Origin: Fen-999 sp964469455
GTDB taxonomy: Bacteria > Pseudomonadota > Gammaproteobacteria > Burkholderiales > Rhodocyclaceae
Direction of reading: 5' to 3'
Assembly: GCA_964469455.1 (NCBI GenBank)
Contig: CAYXZX010000098.1
Span: 1 to 10,068, forward strand
Length of the DNA stretch: 10,068 bases
In this document: positions 1 through 7,678 of the stretch, in pieces
Numbering within the stretch: position 1 is the first letter of the stretch
How the letters are laid out: each line of letters opens with the position of its first letter
Program-made: the position numbers and the translations under genes
The notes under the pieces: generated by a model
Database searches by the model: none
Told to the model about the DNA's origin: nothing
The model's input: the letters and a program-made list of their open reading frames with translations, nothing else

Positions 1-72
1 GTTTTGTCGGCCAGGTATTTCCGCTTTGCGGCGGCTGGGTGACGCGGTAGGGCAAACCGAGCCTGCCCAAAT

Positions 73-321
73 TTACTTCCGCTCCGTGCCCTTGCCTCTA
101 GCTTCGGTGCCAAGACCGCCAGATGCATTCGGCGGAGGGTCGTCGTCGAACTCGAGACCCCAATCACCGTGGAGATGCCAATCCTCGCCCATCAATTCCA
201 TCGGATGCTGCGTGCGGTCGGAGCCGTTGCCGCAGCCCAGGTTTTCGGTGGGGCAATACTTGTCGCAGCCCCAGCAGATGCGCTCCGGATGCTTGGGGTG
301 GCGCGGAAAGCGCTTGGCCAT
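73..321 (-). CDS. Small cysteine-rich DUF3079-family protein
   Basis: An 82-residue protein. The N-terminal half (residues 1-50) has the compact pattern I recognise as DUF3079: a basic start, then Cys16, Cys19, Cys23 and Cys30, ending in an HPxELxGEDW-like stretch (Met41 to Trp48). The four cysteines (CxxC, x3, C, x6, C) could bind zinc or another metal, but no function is established for the family as far as I know. The C-terminal tail (about residues 58-82) is acidic, then rich in Pro, Gly and charged residues, and is probably disordered. The start is the ATG at 321, because family similarity begins exactly there, although the frame stays open far upstream inside pyc. It lies 38 bp after the pyc stop with only a weak ribosome site, so it is probably read from the pyc transcript. 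Family recognition is from memory. Confidence 0.8.
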   Translation of the reverse strand: MAKRFPRHPKHPERICWGCDKYCPTENLGCGNGSDRTQHPMELMGEDWHLHGDWGLEFDDDPPPNASGGLGTEARGKGTERK

Positions 322-359
322 GACTATGGGCACATGGGCGGCGGTATATGTCCGGCCTG

Positions 360-3300
360 CTAGCCCAGCTCGACCAGGAGGTCTTTCGGTTCGACCCGGT
401 CGCCCGGTGCCACTAGAATCTTGACCACGGTGGCGTCGCGCTCCGCCGTGACGGCGATTTCCATCTTCATCGCTTCGATGGACAACAGCGGGCTGCCACG
501 GCTGACTTTCTGACCGGGCGTGACGGAAACGGTGACCACCGCGCCGGGCATGGGCGCGGCGACGTGGTTGGGGTTGCCTTCCTGCGCCTTGGCGTGCGCC
601 TTCTTCTTGGCGAGCCCGGCCTTGTCGATGTGCATCGGCCGGGGCTGGCCGTTGAGTTCGAAGAACAGGTGCGCCACGCCCTCGCCATCGTCGTCCTGAC
701 GGCCGGTGAGCTGGATCACCAGCGTCTTGCCGGGATCGATGTCCACGGCGACTTCTTCCTTCTCGTGAAGTCCGTAGAAAAAGACTGGCGTGGGCAGCAC
801 CGAGACGTTGCCGTAATGGCGCTGATGTTCGGCGAATTCCGCGAACACCTTCGGGTACATGAGGTAGGAGGCAAGATCGTTGTCGTCCACATGTCTGCCG
901 ATGGCCTTCTCTGCCGTGGCACGGGCGTCGTCGAGATCGACGTCGGGCAGGTGGGCGCCGACGCGGCCCTCGATCGGCGTCTTGCCCTTGAGGATCTTCT
1001 TTTGCAGCGTGGGCGGGAAACCGTCGGCGGGATAACCCATCTCTCCGCGGAACATCGACACCACCGAGTCGGGGAACGAGACTTCCTTGTCCGGGTCGGC
1101 GACTTCGGCCGGGGTTAGGCCGTTGGCGACCATGAACAGTGCCATGTCGCCAACCACCTTGGAGGAAGGCGTGACCTTGACGATGTCGCCGAACAGCTGG
1201 TTCACGTCCGCATAGGCCTGGGCGACTTCCGACCAGCGCGCGTCGAGTCCCATCGAGCGGGCCTGCTCGCGCAGGTTGGTGTATTGGCCGCCGGGCATTT
1301 CGTGGCGATAGACGTCGGAAGTGCCGGCGCGGATCTCGGCCTCGAAGGGCGCGTAATAGTGGCGTACGCCTTCCCAATAGCGGGCGAAGGGCTGGATGTC
1401 GCGATGGGTGAAAGCCGGGGCGCGCTCGGTGTTCTCCAGCGCGGCCAGGATCGCGCCCATGCTCGGCTGCGAAGTGAGGCCGCTCATCGAGTCCATGGCC
1501 GCATCGACCGCGTCGACGCCCGCTTCGATCGCCGCCAGCACCGAGGCGACGCTGCCGCCGCTGGTGTCGTGGGTGTGCAGATGGATCGGCAGGCCGACTT
1601 CCTCGCGCAGCGCCTTGATCAGCGCGCGTGCCGCCGGTGGCCGTAGCACGCCCGCCATGTCCTTGAGGCCGATGATGTGGGCGCCGGCCTTCTCCAACTG
1701 CTTCGCCATGTCGACGTAGTACGTGAGGTTGTACTTTGGTCGGCTCTGGTCGAACAGGTCGCCGGTGTAGCAGATGGCCGCTTCGCACAAGGCACCGCTT
1801 TCGATTACCGCGTCCATGGCCACGCGCATGTTCTCGACCCAGTTGAGCGAGTCGAAGACGCGGAAGATGTCCATGCCGTTCCGCGCCGCCTGCCTGACGA
1901 AGTAGCGCACCACGTTGTCCGCGTAGTTGGTGTAGCCGACGGCGTTCGAGGCGCGCAGCAGCATCTGGAACAGGATGTTGGGTGTCGCCTCGCGCAGCCT
2001 GGCGAGCCGCTCCCACGGATCCTCCTTGAGGAAGCGCATGGCCACGTCGAAAGTGGCGCCGCCCCAGCATTCCATCGAGAACAATTGCGGCAGCCCGTGT
2101 GCGTAGCGCGGCGCGACAGCGACCATGTCGGCCGTGCGCATGCGCGTCGCGAAAAGCGACTGATGCGCGTCGCGCATCGTCGTGTCGGTGACCAGTACCT
2201 GCTTCTGCTCGCGCATCCAAGCGGCGAATTTCCTCGCGCCGAGTTGCTTGAACCGATCGCGGCTGCCCGCGGGCGGCGTTTCGCCAAGACTGACTTTGGT
2301 GGACTGGGGCAGAATCGGCCGGGCCAGCGGCTGGTGTGGCTGCGACCGCCCTTTCATCTCGGGGTTGCCGTTAACCTCGACATCGCCGATGAACTTCAGC
2401 AGCCTCGTGGCCCGATCCCGGTGCTTCTTGAAGGTGAACAGCTCGGGCGTGGTGTCGATGAAGCGTGTCGTGCATTCGCCGCTCCTGAACGATGGATGCA
2501 GGATGATGTTCTCGAGGAAAGTCAGGTTCGACGCCACGCCGCGCACGCGGAATTCGCGCAGGGCGCGGTTCATGCGCCGGATGGCCTCGTCGGGATCATG
2601 ACCCTTGGCCGTGACTTTCACGAGCAGCGAATCGTAGAAGGGCGTGATCACCGCACCGGTGTAGGCCGTGCCGGCGTCGAGCCGGATGCCGGCGCCCGAG
2701 GCGCTGCGGTAGGCGGTGAGCTTGCCGTAGTCGGGCGTGAAGTTTTTTTCCGGGTCTTCGGTGGTGACGCGGCATTGCAGCGCGTGCCCCTGCAGGCGGA
2801 TGGCCTCCTGCGCAGGCAGGTAGTGGTCGACGCCGATTTCGCCGCCCTCGGTGACCCGGATCTGCGCCTTGACGATGTCGAGACCGGTGACTTCCTCGGT
2901 GACGGTATGCTCGACCTGGATGCGTGGATTGACCTCGATGAAATAGAACTTGCCCGAGTCGGCGTCCATCAGGAACTCGACGGTGCCGGCATGGGTGTAG
3001 TCGACGCCGCGCGCGAGCTTGAGGGCCGATTGGCAAAGTGCTTCACGCTGCTCGGCGGTCAGGTAGGGCGCCGGCGCGCGCTCGACCACTTTTTGATTGC
3101 GCCGCTGCACCGAGCAGTCGCGTTCGAACAGATGCACGAGGTTTCCGTGGGTGTCGCCGAGTACCTGCACCTCGACGTGGCGGGCGCGCACCACCATCTT
3201 TTCCAGATAGACCTCGTCGTTGCCGAAGGCCGCCGCCGCTTCGCGCCGCGCGACCTCGATGGCCGGTGCCAGCTCGGTTTCGCCGGCGATCGCACGCATG

Positions 3301-3815
3301 CCACGGCCGCCGCCGCCCCAACTGGCCTTGAGCATCAGCGGATAGCCGATTTTCGCCGCGAGCGTCCTGCACTCATTGATGTCGCGCGGCAGCGCGCCGG
3401 TGGCGGGCACCACGGGTACGCCGACACGTTCGGCCAGCGCCCGGGCGGCCACCTTGTTGCCGAGTTCGCGCATCACGCCGGGCCTGGGGCCGATGAACAG
3501 AATGTTGTTCCGGGCGCAGGCTTCGGCGAAATCCGGGTTTTCGGACAGGAAGCCGTAGCCGGGATGGATGGCATCCACCTTGGCCTGTCTGGCGATCCGC
3601 ATGATGTCGTCGATGTCCAGATAGGCCTGGATCGGCTTCCTGCCTTCGCCGACCAGATAGCTTTCATCCGCTTTCGAGCGGTGCAGGGCGAGACGGTCTT
3701 CGTTGGAGTAGATGCCCACCGTGCGGACGCCGAGTTCGCTGGCGGCGCGCATGACGCGAATGGCAATCTCGGAACGGTTGGCGACGAGGATGCTGCGGAT
3801 ATGCTTGCTGCTCAT
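360..3815 (-). CDS. pyc: Pyruvate carboxylase, single-chain (biotin carboxylase, carboxyltransferase and biotin carrier)
   Basis: A cytoplasmic biotin enzyme that makes oxaloacetate from pyruvate, bicarbonate and ATP; its 1151 residues match the usual full length of about 1150. Order: biotin carboxylase (about 1-460), with glycine-rich ATP-grasp loop at 167-173 and the EVNPRIQVEH motif at 294-303; linker of about 70 residues; carboxyltransferase (about 535-830), with DTTMRDAHQS at 544-553, the lysine expected to be carbamylated at 718, and metal-ligand histidines 747 and 749; PYC-type conserved domain (about 850-1050); C-terminal biotinyl domain (about 1083-1151), with biotin lysine 1117 in EAMKM. 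Nothing is broken or missing. The ATG at 3815 gives a normal N-terminus (Ile-Leu-Val-Ala-Asn-Arg at 9-14), though its ribosome site is weak. It is divergent from the kinase/PduL fusion across 165 bp and precedes the DUF3079 gene. Activation by acetyl-CoA is common in this family and is inferred here, not seen. Confidence 0.97.
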   Translation of the reverse strand: MSSKHIRSILVANRSEIAIRVMRAASELGVRTVGIYSNEDRLALHRSKADESYLVGEGRKPIQAYLDIDDIMRIARQAKVDAIHPGYGFLSENPDFAEACARNNILFIGPRPGVMRELGNKVAARALAERVGVPVVPATGALPRDINECRTLAAKIGYPLMLKASWGGGGRGMRAIAGETELAPAIEVARREAAAAFGNDEVYLEKMVVRARHVEVQVLGDTHGNLVHLFERDCSVQRRNQKVVERAPAPYLTAEQREALCQSALKLARGVDYTHAGTVEFLMDADSGKFYFIEVNPRIQVEHTVTEEVTGLDIVKAQIRVTEGGEIGVDHYLPAQEAIRLQGHALQCRVTTEDPEKNFTPDYGKLTAYRSASGAGIRLDAGTAYTGAVITPFYDSLLVKVTAKGHDPDEAIRRMNRALREFRVRGVASNLTFLENIILHPSFRSGECTTRFIDTTPELFTFKKHRDRATRLLKFIGDVEVNGNPEMKGRSQPHQPLARPILPQSTKVSLGETPPAGSRDRFKQLGARKFAAWMREQKQVLVTDTTMRDAHQSLFATRMRTADMVAVAPRYAHGLPQLFSMECWGGATFDVAMRFLKEDPWERLARLREATPNILFQMLLRASNAVGYTNYADNVVRYFVRQAARNGMDIFRVFDSLNWVENMRVAMDAVIESGALCEAAICYTGDLFDQSRPKYNLTYYVDMAKQLEKAGAHIIGLKDMAGVLRPPAARALIKALREEVGLPIHLHTHDTSGGSVASVLAAIEAGVDAVDAAMDSMSGLTSQPSMGAILAALENTERAPAFTHRDIQPFARYWEGVRHYYAPFEAEIRAGTSDVYRHEMPGGQYTNLREQARSMGLDARWSEVAQAYADVNQLFGDIVKVTPSSKVVGDMALFMVANGLTPAEVADPDKEVSFPDSVVSMFRGEMGYPADGFPPTLQKKILKGKTPIEGRVGAHLPDVDLDDARATAEKAIGRHVDDNDLASYLMYPKVFAEFAEHQRHYGNVSVLPTPVFFYGLHEKEEVAVDIDPGKTLVIQLTGRQDDDGEGVAHLFFELNGQPRPMHIDKAGLAKKKAHAKAQEGNPNHVAAPMPGAVVTVSVTPGQKVSRGSPLLSIEAMKMEIAVTAERDATVVKILVAPGDRVEPKDLLVELG

Positions 3816-3853
3816 GGTGGTCTACCGATGAAAGGCTGATTCGAGGCGGGGGC

Positions 3854-3881
3854 ATTCTGCCTGAAATGGCCGTGACGGCAA
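3854..3881 (-). promoter_or_regulatory. Candidate pyc promoter with overlapping small palindrome
   Basis: Read on the minus strand, a TTGCCG box (3876-3881) and a CAGAAT box (3854-3859) are 16 bp apart, each matching 4 of 6 consensus bases for sigma-70. Transcription would begin near 3847, leaving a leader of about 30 nt before the pyc ATG. An 11-bp perfect palindrome (GCCGT-G-ACGGC, 3869-3879) overlaps the -35 box and could be a small operator. Both calls are pattern matches in a GC-rich region and are weak. Confidence 0.3.
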
Positions 3882-3913
3882 TATGACCAGCGCGCAATGT
3901 TGTTGTTCGAAAA

Positions 3914-3942
3914 TTCACGTTGGTGCGATGCAGCAATATACT
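3914..3942 (+). promoter_or_regulatory. Candidate sigma-70 promoter of the kinase/PduL fusion gene
   Basis: A TTCACG box (3914-3919, 4 of 6 to consensus) and a TATACT box (3937-3942, 5 of 6) are separated by the optimal 17 bp. The predicted start is near 3949, about 30 nt before the ATG at 3981. The surrounding sequence is the most AT-rich part of the window centre, as expected for a promoter. It points away from pyc. Confidence 0.5.
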
Positions 3943-3947
3943 AGTCC

Positions 3948-3968
3948 GGTTTCGATTCGATACGAACC
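3948..3968. promoter_or_regulatory. Imperfect inverted repeat at the predicted transcription start of the fusion gene
   Basis: The arms GGTTTCG (3948-3954) and CGAACC (3963-3968) pair apart from one extra T in the left arm, with eight bases between. The repeat lies directly between the candidate -10 box and the ribosome site AGGAAA (3969-3974). A repressor site here, or a short 5' leader hairpin, would be well placed to control the gene. No regulator is encoded in the window and I do not recognise the motif. Confidence 0.25.
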
Positions 3969-3980
3969 AGGAAACCGGCC

Positions 3981-6308
3981 ATGACGCCCAAGGAGCTCAA
4001 ACGATTCCTCCGCGATGAAGTGCCCTTGTTCGAGGGTTTTGACGCCAAGGATATCGGCCTGATTGCCGAGGCGAGCGAATTGCGCACGTTCGAAGGCAGC
4101 GAGGCGATTATCGAGTGCGGCGAGGAAGGGCGTTTCTTCGGCGTTCTGGTCAGCGGCCACGCCCAGGTGTCGGTGGCCGACAGTACGGGGGGCCGAGTCG
4201 TCTTCTGCGACCTGGCGGCGGGCGACGTGTTCGGTGAAATGGCGCTGCTCACCGGCGATCGGACTGTGGCGGACGTGATTGCCGGCAATCGCTGTTTCGT
4301 CCTGATGATTCCGCAAGATGTATTCAACACCCACATCCTGGTCAACGCGCGCGCTGTCACCTTTCTGTCCAAGCTCCTGGCGGATCGCACGCGCGAGCAG
4401 GCCGTGGACATCACCAGCCGCAAGCTGCACGAACAGGCGATCACACAGTCGAGTGATCCCTATGCCCTGATCCTGAAGACCGAGGTTCCGGGGAAGATTC
4501 TGGCGCTTAATGTTGGCCTGTCGCAGGTCCGCTTCGGCGTCTATGACACCCGTGATTCCGGCAAGGATGTGCAGGGAGTGATCGATTGCGGTGACCGGGA
4601 GCACGCCCATATCACCATGAATGCCGGCGGGGTGATCACGACGCGCGAGCGGCCGGTCTGCCATCTGGACGAGTTGTTTTCCGTGATCTTCGAGTCGATG
4701 CTTTCGCTCGGTGACCAGTACCTGTTTACGCCCTATGAAGTCATCGCGGTCGGCCACCGCGTCGTGCATGGCGGCAGCAAGTTTTCCAGCGCGGCGGTGA
4801 TCACGCCCCAGGTGCTGGCCGACATCGAGGCATTGTCGGTGTATGCACCCCTGCACAATCCAATCAACCTCGAGGGCATTCGCCTGGCGATGAAGTTGCT
4901 TCCCGAGGTGCCGCATGTCGCCGTGTTCGATACCGCGTTCCATCAGACGCTGCCGACCTACGCCTACCTCTACGGCCTGCCCTACGACTGGTACAAGAAG
5001 GAAGGCTTTCGTCGTTACGGCTTCCACGGCACGTCACACCGTTTCGTCTCGCTGAAATCGGCCGAAATCGTGCGTCGGCCACTCGGGGAACTGGAGATCA
5101 TCTCCTGCCATCTTGGCCAGGGCGCCTCGCTCTGCGCCATCGACCACGGGCGCTCGGTTGATACCACCATGGGCATGACTCCTTCCGACGGCCTGATCAT
5201 GCCCAGCCGTGCCGGCAGCATCGATCCGGCAATGATGATCCACCTGATGGATCACTACCGCATGGACCCGGATGCGCTGCTCAAGCTCATCAATTCCGAC
5301 AGCGGCCTGAAGGGAATCTCAGGCATTTCCAGCGACATCCACGAGATCGAGGCGGCCGCCAGCGAAGGCCACCACCGTGCGCTGCTGGCCCATCGAGCCT
5401 TCTGCTACCAGATACGCAAGAGCATCGGTGCCTACGTGGCGGCCATGGGTGGCGTGGATGTTCTCGCGTTTACCGGCCAGATCGGCGAAACCAGTTCGAC
5501 GGTGAGGAGTCTGGCCTGCCAGGGCTTGGGTTACATGGGCATCAGGCTCGATGAGGAAAAGAATCGCCGGCTCGGCGCCACCAGCAGCCACGCAGTGATA
5601 TCGGCCGATGATTCGCCGGTGAAGATTCTCGTGATCGCCAACAACGATGAACGGCTGGTGGCGTGGGAGACGCTGCGTGCCATCGAGCGCGACCAGATCG
5701 CGCTAGCGATCAAGGGCCAGCCGGCGGCGCCGATTCCTGTCGAGGTTTCCGCCCACCACGTACATCTTTCACAGGCGGATGTCGACGCGCTGTTCGGCAT
5801 CGGCCATGAACTGACGCCAGAACATGAACTGTCGCAACCCGGCCAGTTCGCGTGCAGGGAGCAGGTCAATCTGATCGGACCGAAGGGCAGGATCACCAAG
5901 GTCCGCGTGCTCGGCCCGACGCGCAAGGAAACGCAGGTCGAGATCGCCATGACCGAACAATTCAAGCTTGGCATCCAGGCGCCGATCCGGGAGTCCGGCG
6001 ACCTTGCCAACACGCCCGGCCTCACGCTCGAGGGCCCGAAGGGAACGGCCCGGATTCCGCGTGGCGTCATCTGTGCCCAGCGCCACATCCACATGTCACC
6101 CGAGGATGCGATGAACTTCCGCGTGCGCGACAAGTACGTGGTGCGCGTGCGCATCGAAGGCGAGCGCGAGCTGATCTTTGGCGACGTGGTGGTGCGCGTT
6201 AACCCGAACTATCGACTGTCGATGCACATCGACACGGACGAAGGCAATGCCGCCAACGTGCGGACGGGCATGATCGGTCACATCGAAGAGATTCAGTCGC
6301 GCGCCTGA
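3981..6308 (+). CDS. Three-domain fusion: cyclic-nucleotide-binding-like domain, acetate/propionate kinase, PduL phosphotransacylase
   Basis: 775 residues. Residues 1-135 form a cNMP-binding-like beta roll with a phosphate-cassette-like stretch at 84-97 (Gly85, Glu86, Arg94, Thr95). Residues 171-573 are an AckA-type kinase: GHRVVHGG with Arg260, PLHNP with His292, FDTAFH with Asp317, FHGTSH with His349, and Arg410. Residues 584-775 are a complete PduL: HVHL (His593, His595), Arg648, Glu654, QRHIH (His702, His704) and His749, with the ligand spacing I recall for the di-zinc enzyme. PduL exchanges acetyl-CoA and phosphate for acetyl-phosphate and CoA; the kinase moves the phosphate between acetyl-phosphate and a nucleotide or other acceptor. 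Ordinary AckA is about 400 aa and PduL about 200 aa, as separate proteins. Odd: the nucleotide-side motifs are altered (residues 177-184, 377-381, 499-504, 554-557). No signal peptide or microcompartment-type N-terminal extension is seen. AGGAAA 6 bp before the ATG supports the start. Domain calls are firm; direction and regulation are inferred. Confidence 0.93.
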   Translation: MTPKELKRFLRDEVPLFEGFDAKDIGLIAEASELRTFEGSEAIIECGEEGRFFGVLVSGHAQVSVADSTGGRVVFCDLAAGDVFGEMALLTGDRTVADVIAGNRCFVLMIPQDVFNTHILVNARAVTFLSKLLADRTREQAVDITSRKLHEQAITQSSDPYALILKTEVPGKILALNVGLSQVRFGVYDTRDSGKDVQGVIDCGDREHAHITMNAGGVITTRERPVCHLDELFSVIFESMLSLGDQYLFTPYEVIAVGHRVVHGGSKFSSAAVITPQVLADIEALSVYAPLHNPINLEGIRLAMKLLPEVPHVAVFDTAFHQTLPTYAYLYGLPYDWYKKEGFRRYGFHGTSHRFVSLKSAEIVRRPLGELEIISCHLGQGASLCAIDHGRSVDTTMGMTPSDGLIMPSRAGSIDPAMMIHLMDHYRMDPDALLKLINSDSGLKGISGISSDIHEIEAAASEGHHRALLAHRAFCYQIRKSIGAYVAAMGGVDVLAFTGQIGETSSTVRSLACQGLGYMGIRLDEEKNRRLGATSSHAVISADDSPVKILVIANNDERLVAWETLRAIERDQIALAIKGQPAAPIPVEVSAHHVHLSQADVDALFGIGHELTPEHELSQPGQFACREQVNLIGPKGRITKVRVLGPTRKETQVEIAMTEQFKLGIQAPIRESGDLANTPGLTLEGPKGTARIPRGVICAQRHIHMSPEDAMNFRVRDKYVVRVRIEGERELIFGDVVVRVNPNYRLSMHIDTDEGNAANVRTGMIGHIEEIQSRA

Positions 6309-6931
6309 GTGTCGTTGCGCGCGACGAGATCGATGACGGCGGAGCGTCCCTTGTGGCCGGCCCCCTCGGAAAGCTCGTCCTCGTATTGGCGCAGCACCAG
6401 GAATTCCCAACCGGCGAACGCCTCGCGCAACAGGTCTTCGGTGTAGAGGTTCTCGATCGCCGAAGGCCCGCCGGTGCGGTACTCGAGCTGCTTCGGCGTG
6501 TAGCCATGCAAGAGGAGAAGCCCGCCCGGCTTCACCGCCCGCTTCATTCGCGCGAACTGGATCTCGCGCTCCTCGGGACCGACGAACTGGATGAAGATGC
6601 CGACCACCAGATCGTAGGTGTCGGCTGGCCAGGGCATGGCGATGATGTCGGCCTGGACGAAATTGACGTCCACCCCGCGACCGCGTGCCAGCCGGCGCGC
6701 CTTTTCCACCGCGATCGGCGAGATTTCCAGCGCCGTGACGGCAAGTCCCTGCTCGGCCAGCCAGACGCTGTTGCGGCCCTCGCCGTCGGCCACCGAGAGG
6801 GCGGTGGCGCCGGTGTTCAGGAACTGCTTGTGGGCTTCGAGAAACCGGGAAGGCGCGATGCCGAACAGATAGTCCTCGCCGGCATCGCGGTAGCGCTGCG
6901 ACCAGATGCTCTCCTGGTCAATCTTCGCCAT
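6293..6931 (-). CDS. Class I SAM-dependent methyltransferase (TehB/thiopurine-methyltransferase-like)
   Basis: A 212-residue soluble protein with a complete Rossmann-type methyltransferase fold. Motif I is at residues 45-55 (Leu-Ser-Val-Ala-Asp-Gly-Glu-Gly-Arg-Asn-Ser), the acidic end of strand 2 is Glu69, an acidic motif II region lies near Asp95, and the post-motif VKPGG is at 133-137. The N-terminal pattern (Trp10, Tyr14, Tyr21, Phe23, Pro27) resembles the small TehB-like and thiol/thiopurine methyltransferases; the substrate cannot be told. It is last in the hydroxylase-dsbC operon: its ATG follows the dsbC stop by 7 bp, and its ribosome site GAGG shares bases with that stop codon, so translation is probably coupled. 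Its 3' end overlaps the 3' end of the kinase fusion by 16 bp on the other strand. It does not look like UbiG or UbiE, so a direct role in quinone methylation is not supported. Confidence 0.85.
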   Translation of the reverse strand: MAKIDQESIWSQRYRDAGEDYLFGIAPSRFLEAHKQFLNTGATALSVADGEGRNSVWLAEQGLAVTALEISPIAVEKARRLARGRGVDVNFVQADIIAMPWPADTYDLVVGIFIQFVGPEEREIQFARMKRAVKPGGLLLLHGYTPKQLEYRTGGPSAIENLYTEDLLREAFAGWEFLVLRQYEDELSEGAGHKGRSAVIDLVARNDTQARD

Positions 6932-6938
6932 GCGTACC

Positions 6939-7655
6939 TCAGTGGCTGGCCGCCTTGGCCATGGCCTCCTCCAGCTTGGCGGCCGGCATGTAGCCAGGAA
7001 TGCGCGTGCCGTCGGCCAGGAATATGGCCGGCGTGCCGCGGATATTGAGCTTGCGTGCCAGTGCCATGGACTTGTCGAGTCCCGTGGTGTCGCACTTGCC
7101 TGCTTCTGGCGCCTTGTTGCTCATCATGTAGTCGGTCCAGGCCTTGGCGCGGTCGGGCGCGCACCAGATGGCCTTCGACTTGTCGAGCGAATCCGGGGAC
7201 AGGATGGGGTGCAGAAAAGTGTAGATGGTAATGTCATTGACGGCCTGAAGCTCCTTCGCCAGCTTCTTGCAGTAGCCGCAGTTGGGGTCCTCGAAAGTGG
7301 CGATGATCCGCTTGCCGTTGCCCTTGACCTGCTTGATGGCGACTTCGGTCGGCAAGTCGGAGAACTTGATCTGGGCGAGCTTGTCGAGCCGTTCCTGGGT
7401 CAGGTTCTTTTGGGTCTTCGGCTCGATGATCTGGCCGATGATGACGTGGGTGGCCTTTTCGTCCGTATAAAGCAGGTCGCCGCCGATCTGCACTTCGTAA
7501 AGGCCGAGAACGCCGAGCTTGCGGACCGCGTCGACCTTGGCGCCGTCGGGCAGCGTGGCTTCGACATTCTTCTTGATGGTCGCCTCGATGTTCTGGGCTC
7601 CCGCCAGACCGGCCAGAACCGAGCCGCAAAGGGCGATGAAGAGATGCTTGATCAT
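6939..7655 (-). CDS. dsbC: Periplasmic thiol:disulfide isomerase, DsbC family
   Basis: A 238-residue exported protein that would reshuffle wrong disulfide bonds in the periplasm, normally as a dimer kept reduced by DsbD. Residues 1-20 are a signal peptide with a short basic start and cleavage probably after Ala20. Residues 21-80 form the DsbC dimerisation domain. The thioredoxin-like domain carries the active site CGYC (126-129) after Phe-Glu-Asp-Pro-Asn, the cis-proline at 209 in a Gly-Thr-Pro loop, and a second cysteine pair (165, 188) that in DsbC is structural. Length matches the family (about 235). The ATG at 7655 is chosen because the signal peptide starts there, with GGAG about 8 bases upstream; the longer open frame runs into the hydroxylase gene and is not real. 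It follows that gene by 23 bp and precedes the methyltransferase by 7 bp. The DsbG paralogue is possible but less likely. Confidence 0.9.
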   Translation of the reverse strand: MIKHLFIALCGSVLAGLAGAQNIEATIKKNVEATLPDGAKVDAVRKLGVLGLYEVQIGGDLLYTDEKATHVIIGQIIEPKTQKNLTQERLDKLAQIKFSDLPTEVAIKQVKGNGKRIIATFEDPNCGYCKKLAKELQAVNDITIYTFLHPILSPDSLDKSKAIWCAPDRAKAWTDYMMSNKAPEAGKCDTTGLDKSMALARKLNIRGTPAIFLADGTRIPGYMPAAKLEEAMAKAASH

Positions 7656-7678
7656 GTATGTCTCCGGTTGGGGAATGG

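Noticed and set aside
1..42. Possible end of a plus-strand gene (open frame ending in TGA at 40-42)
   Set aside because: Only 13 codons are visible and nothing in them identifies a protein. It may be chance.
35..72. Possible terminator after the DUF3079 gene (5-bp GGGCA/TGCCC stem on the minus strand)
   Set aside because: The stem is short, the loop long, and no T-run follows.
26..424. 132-codon plus-strand frame at the left edge
   Set aside because: It covers the DUF3079 gene and the pyc end in antisense, with low-complexity Pro/Arg/Ser content.
322..2220. Long open frame on the minus strand upstream of and in frame with the DUF3079 gene
   Set aside because: It is an alternate frame of pyc, with the Arg/Gly/His-rich composition of a GC-rich shadow. 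Only its last 82 codons (from 321) resemble a protein family.
1677..3839. 720-codon open frame antisense to pyc
   Set aside because: It is the mirror frame of a well-supported pyruvate carboxylase, has no domain signature, and is explained by GC-rich third positions.
3915..5027. 370-codon open frame antisense to the kinase fusion
   Set aside because: The opposite strand encodes clear sensor and kinase motifs over the same bases. The antisense product has no recognisable motif.
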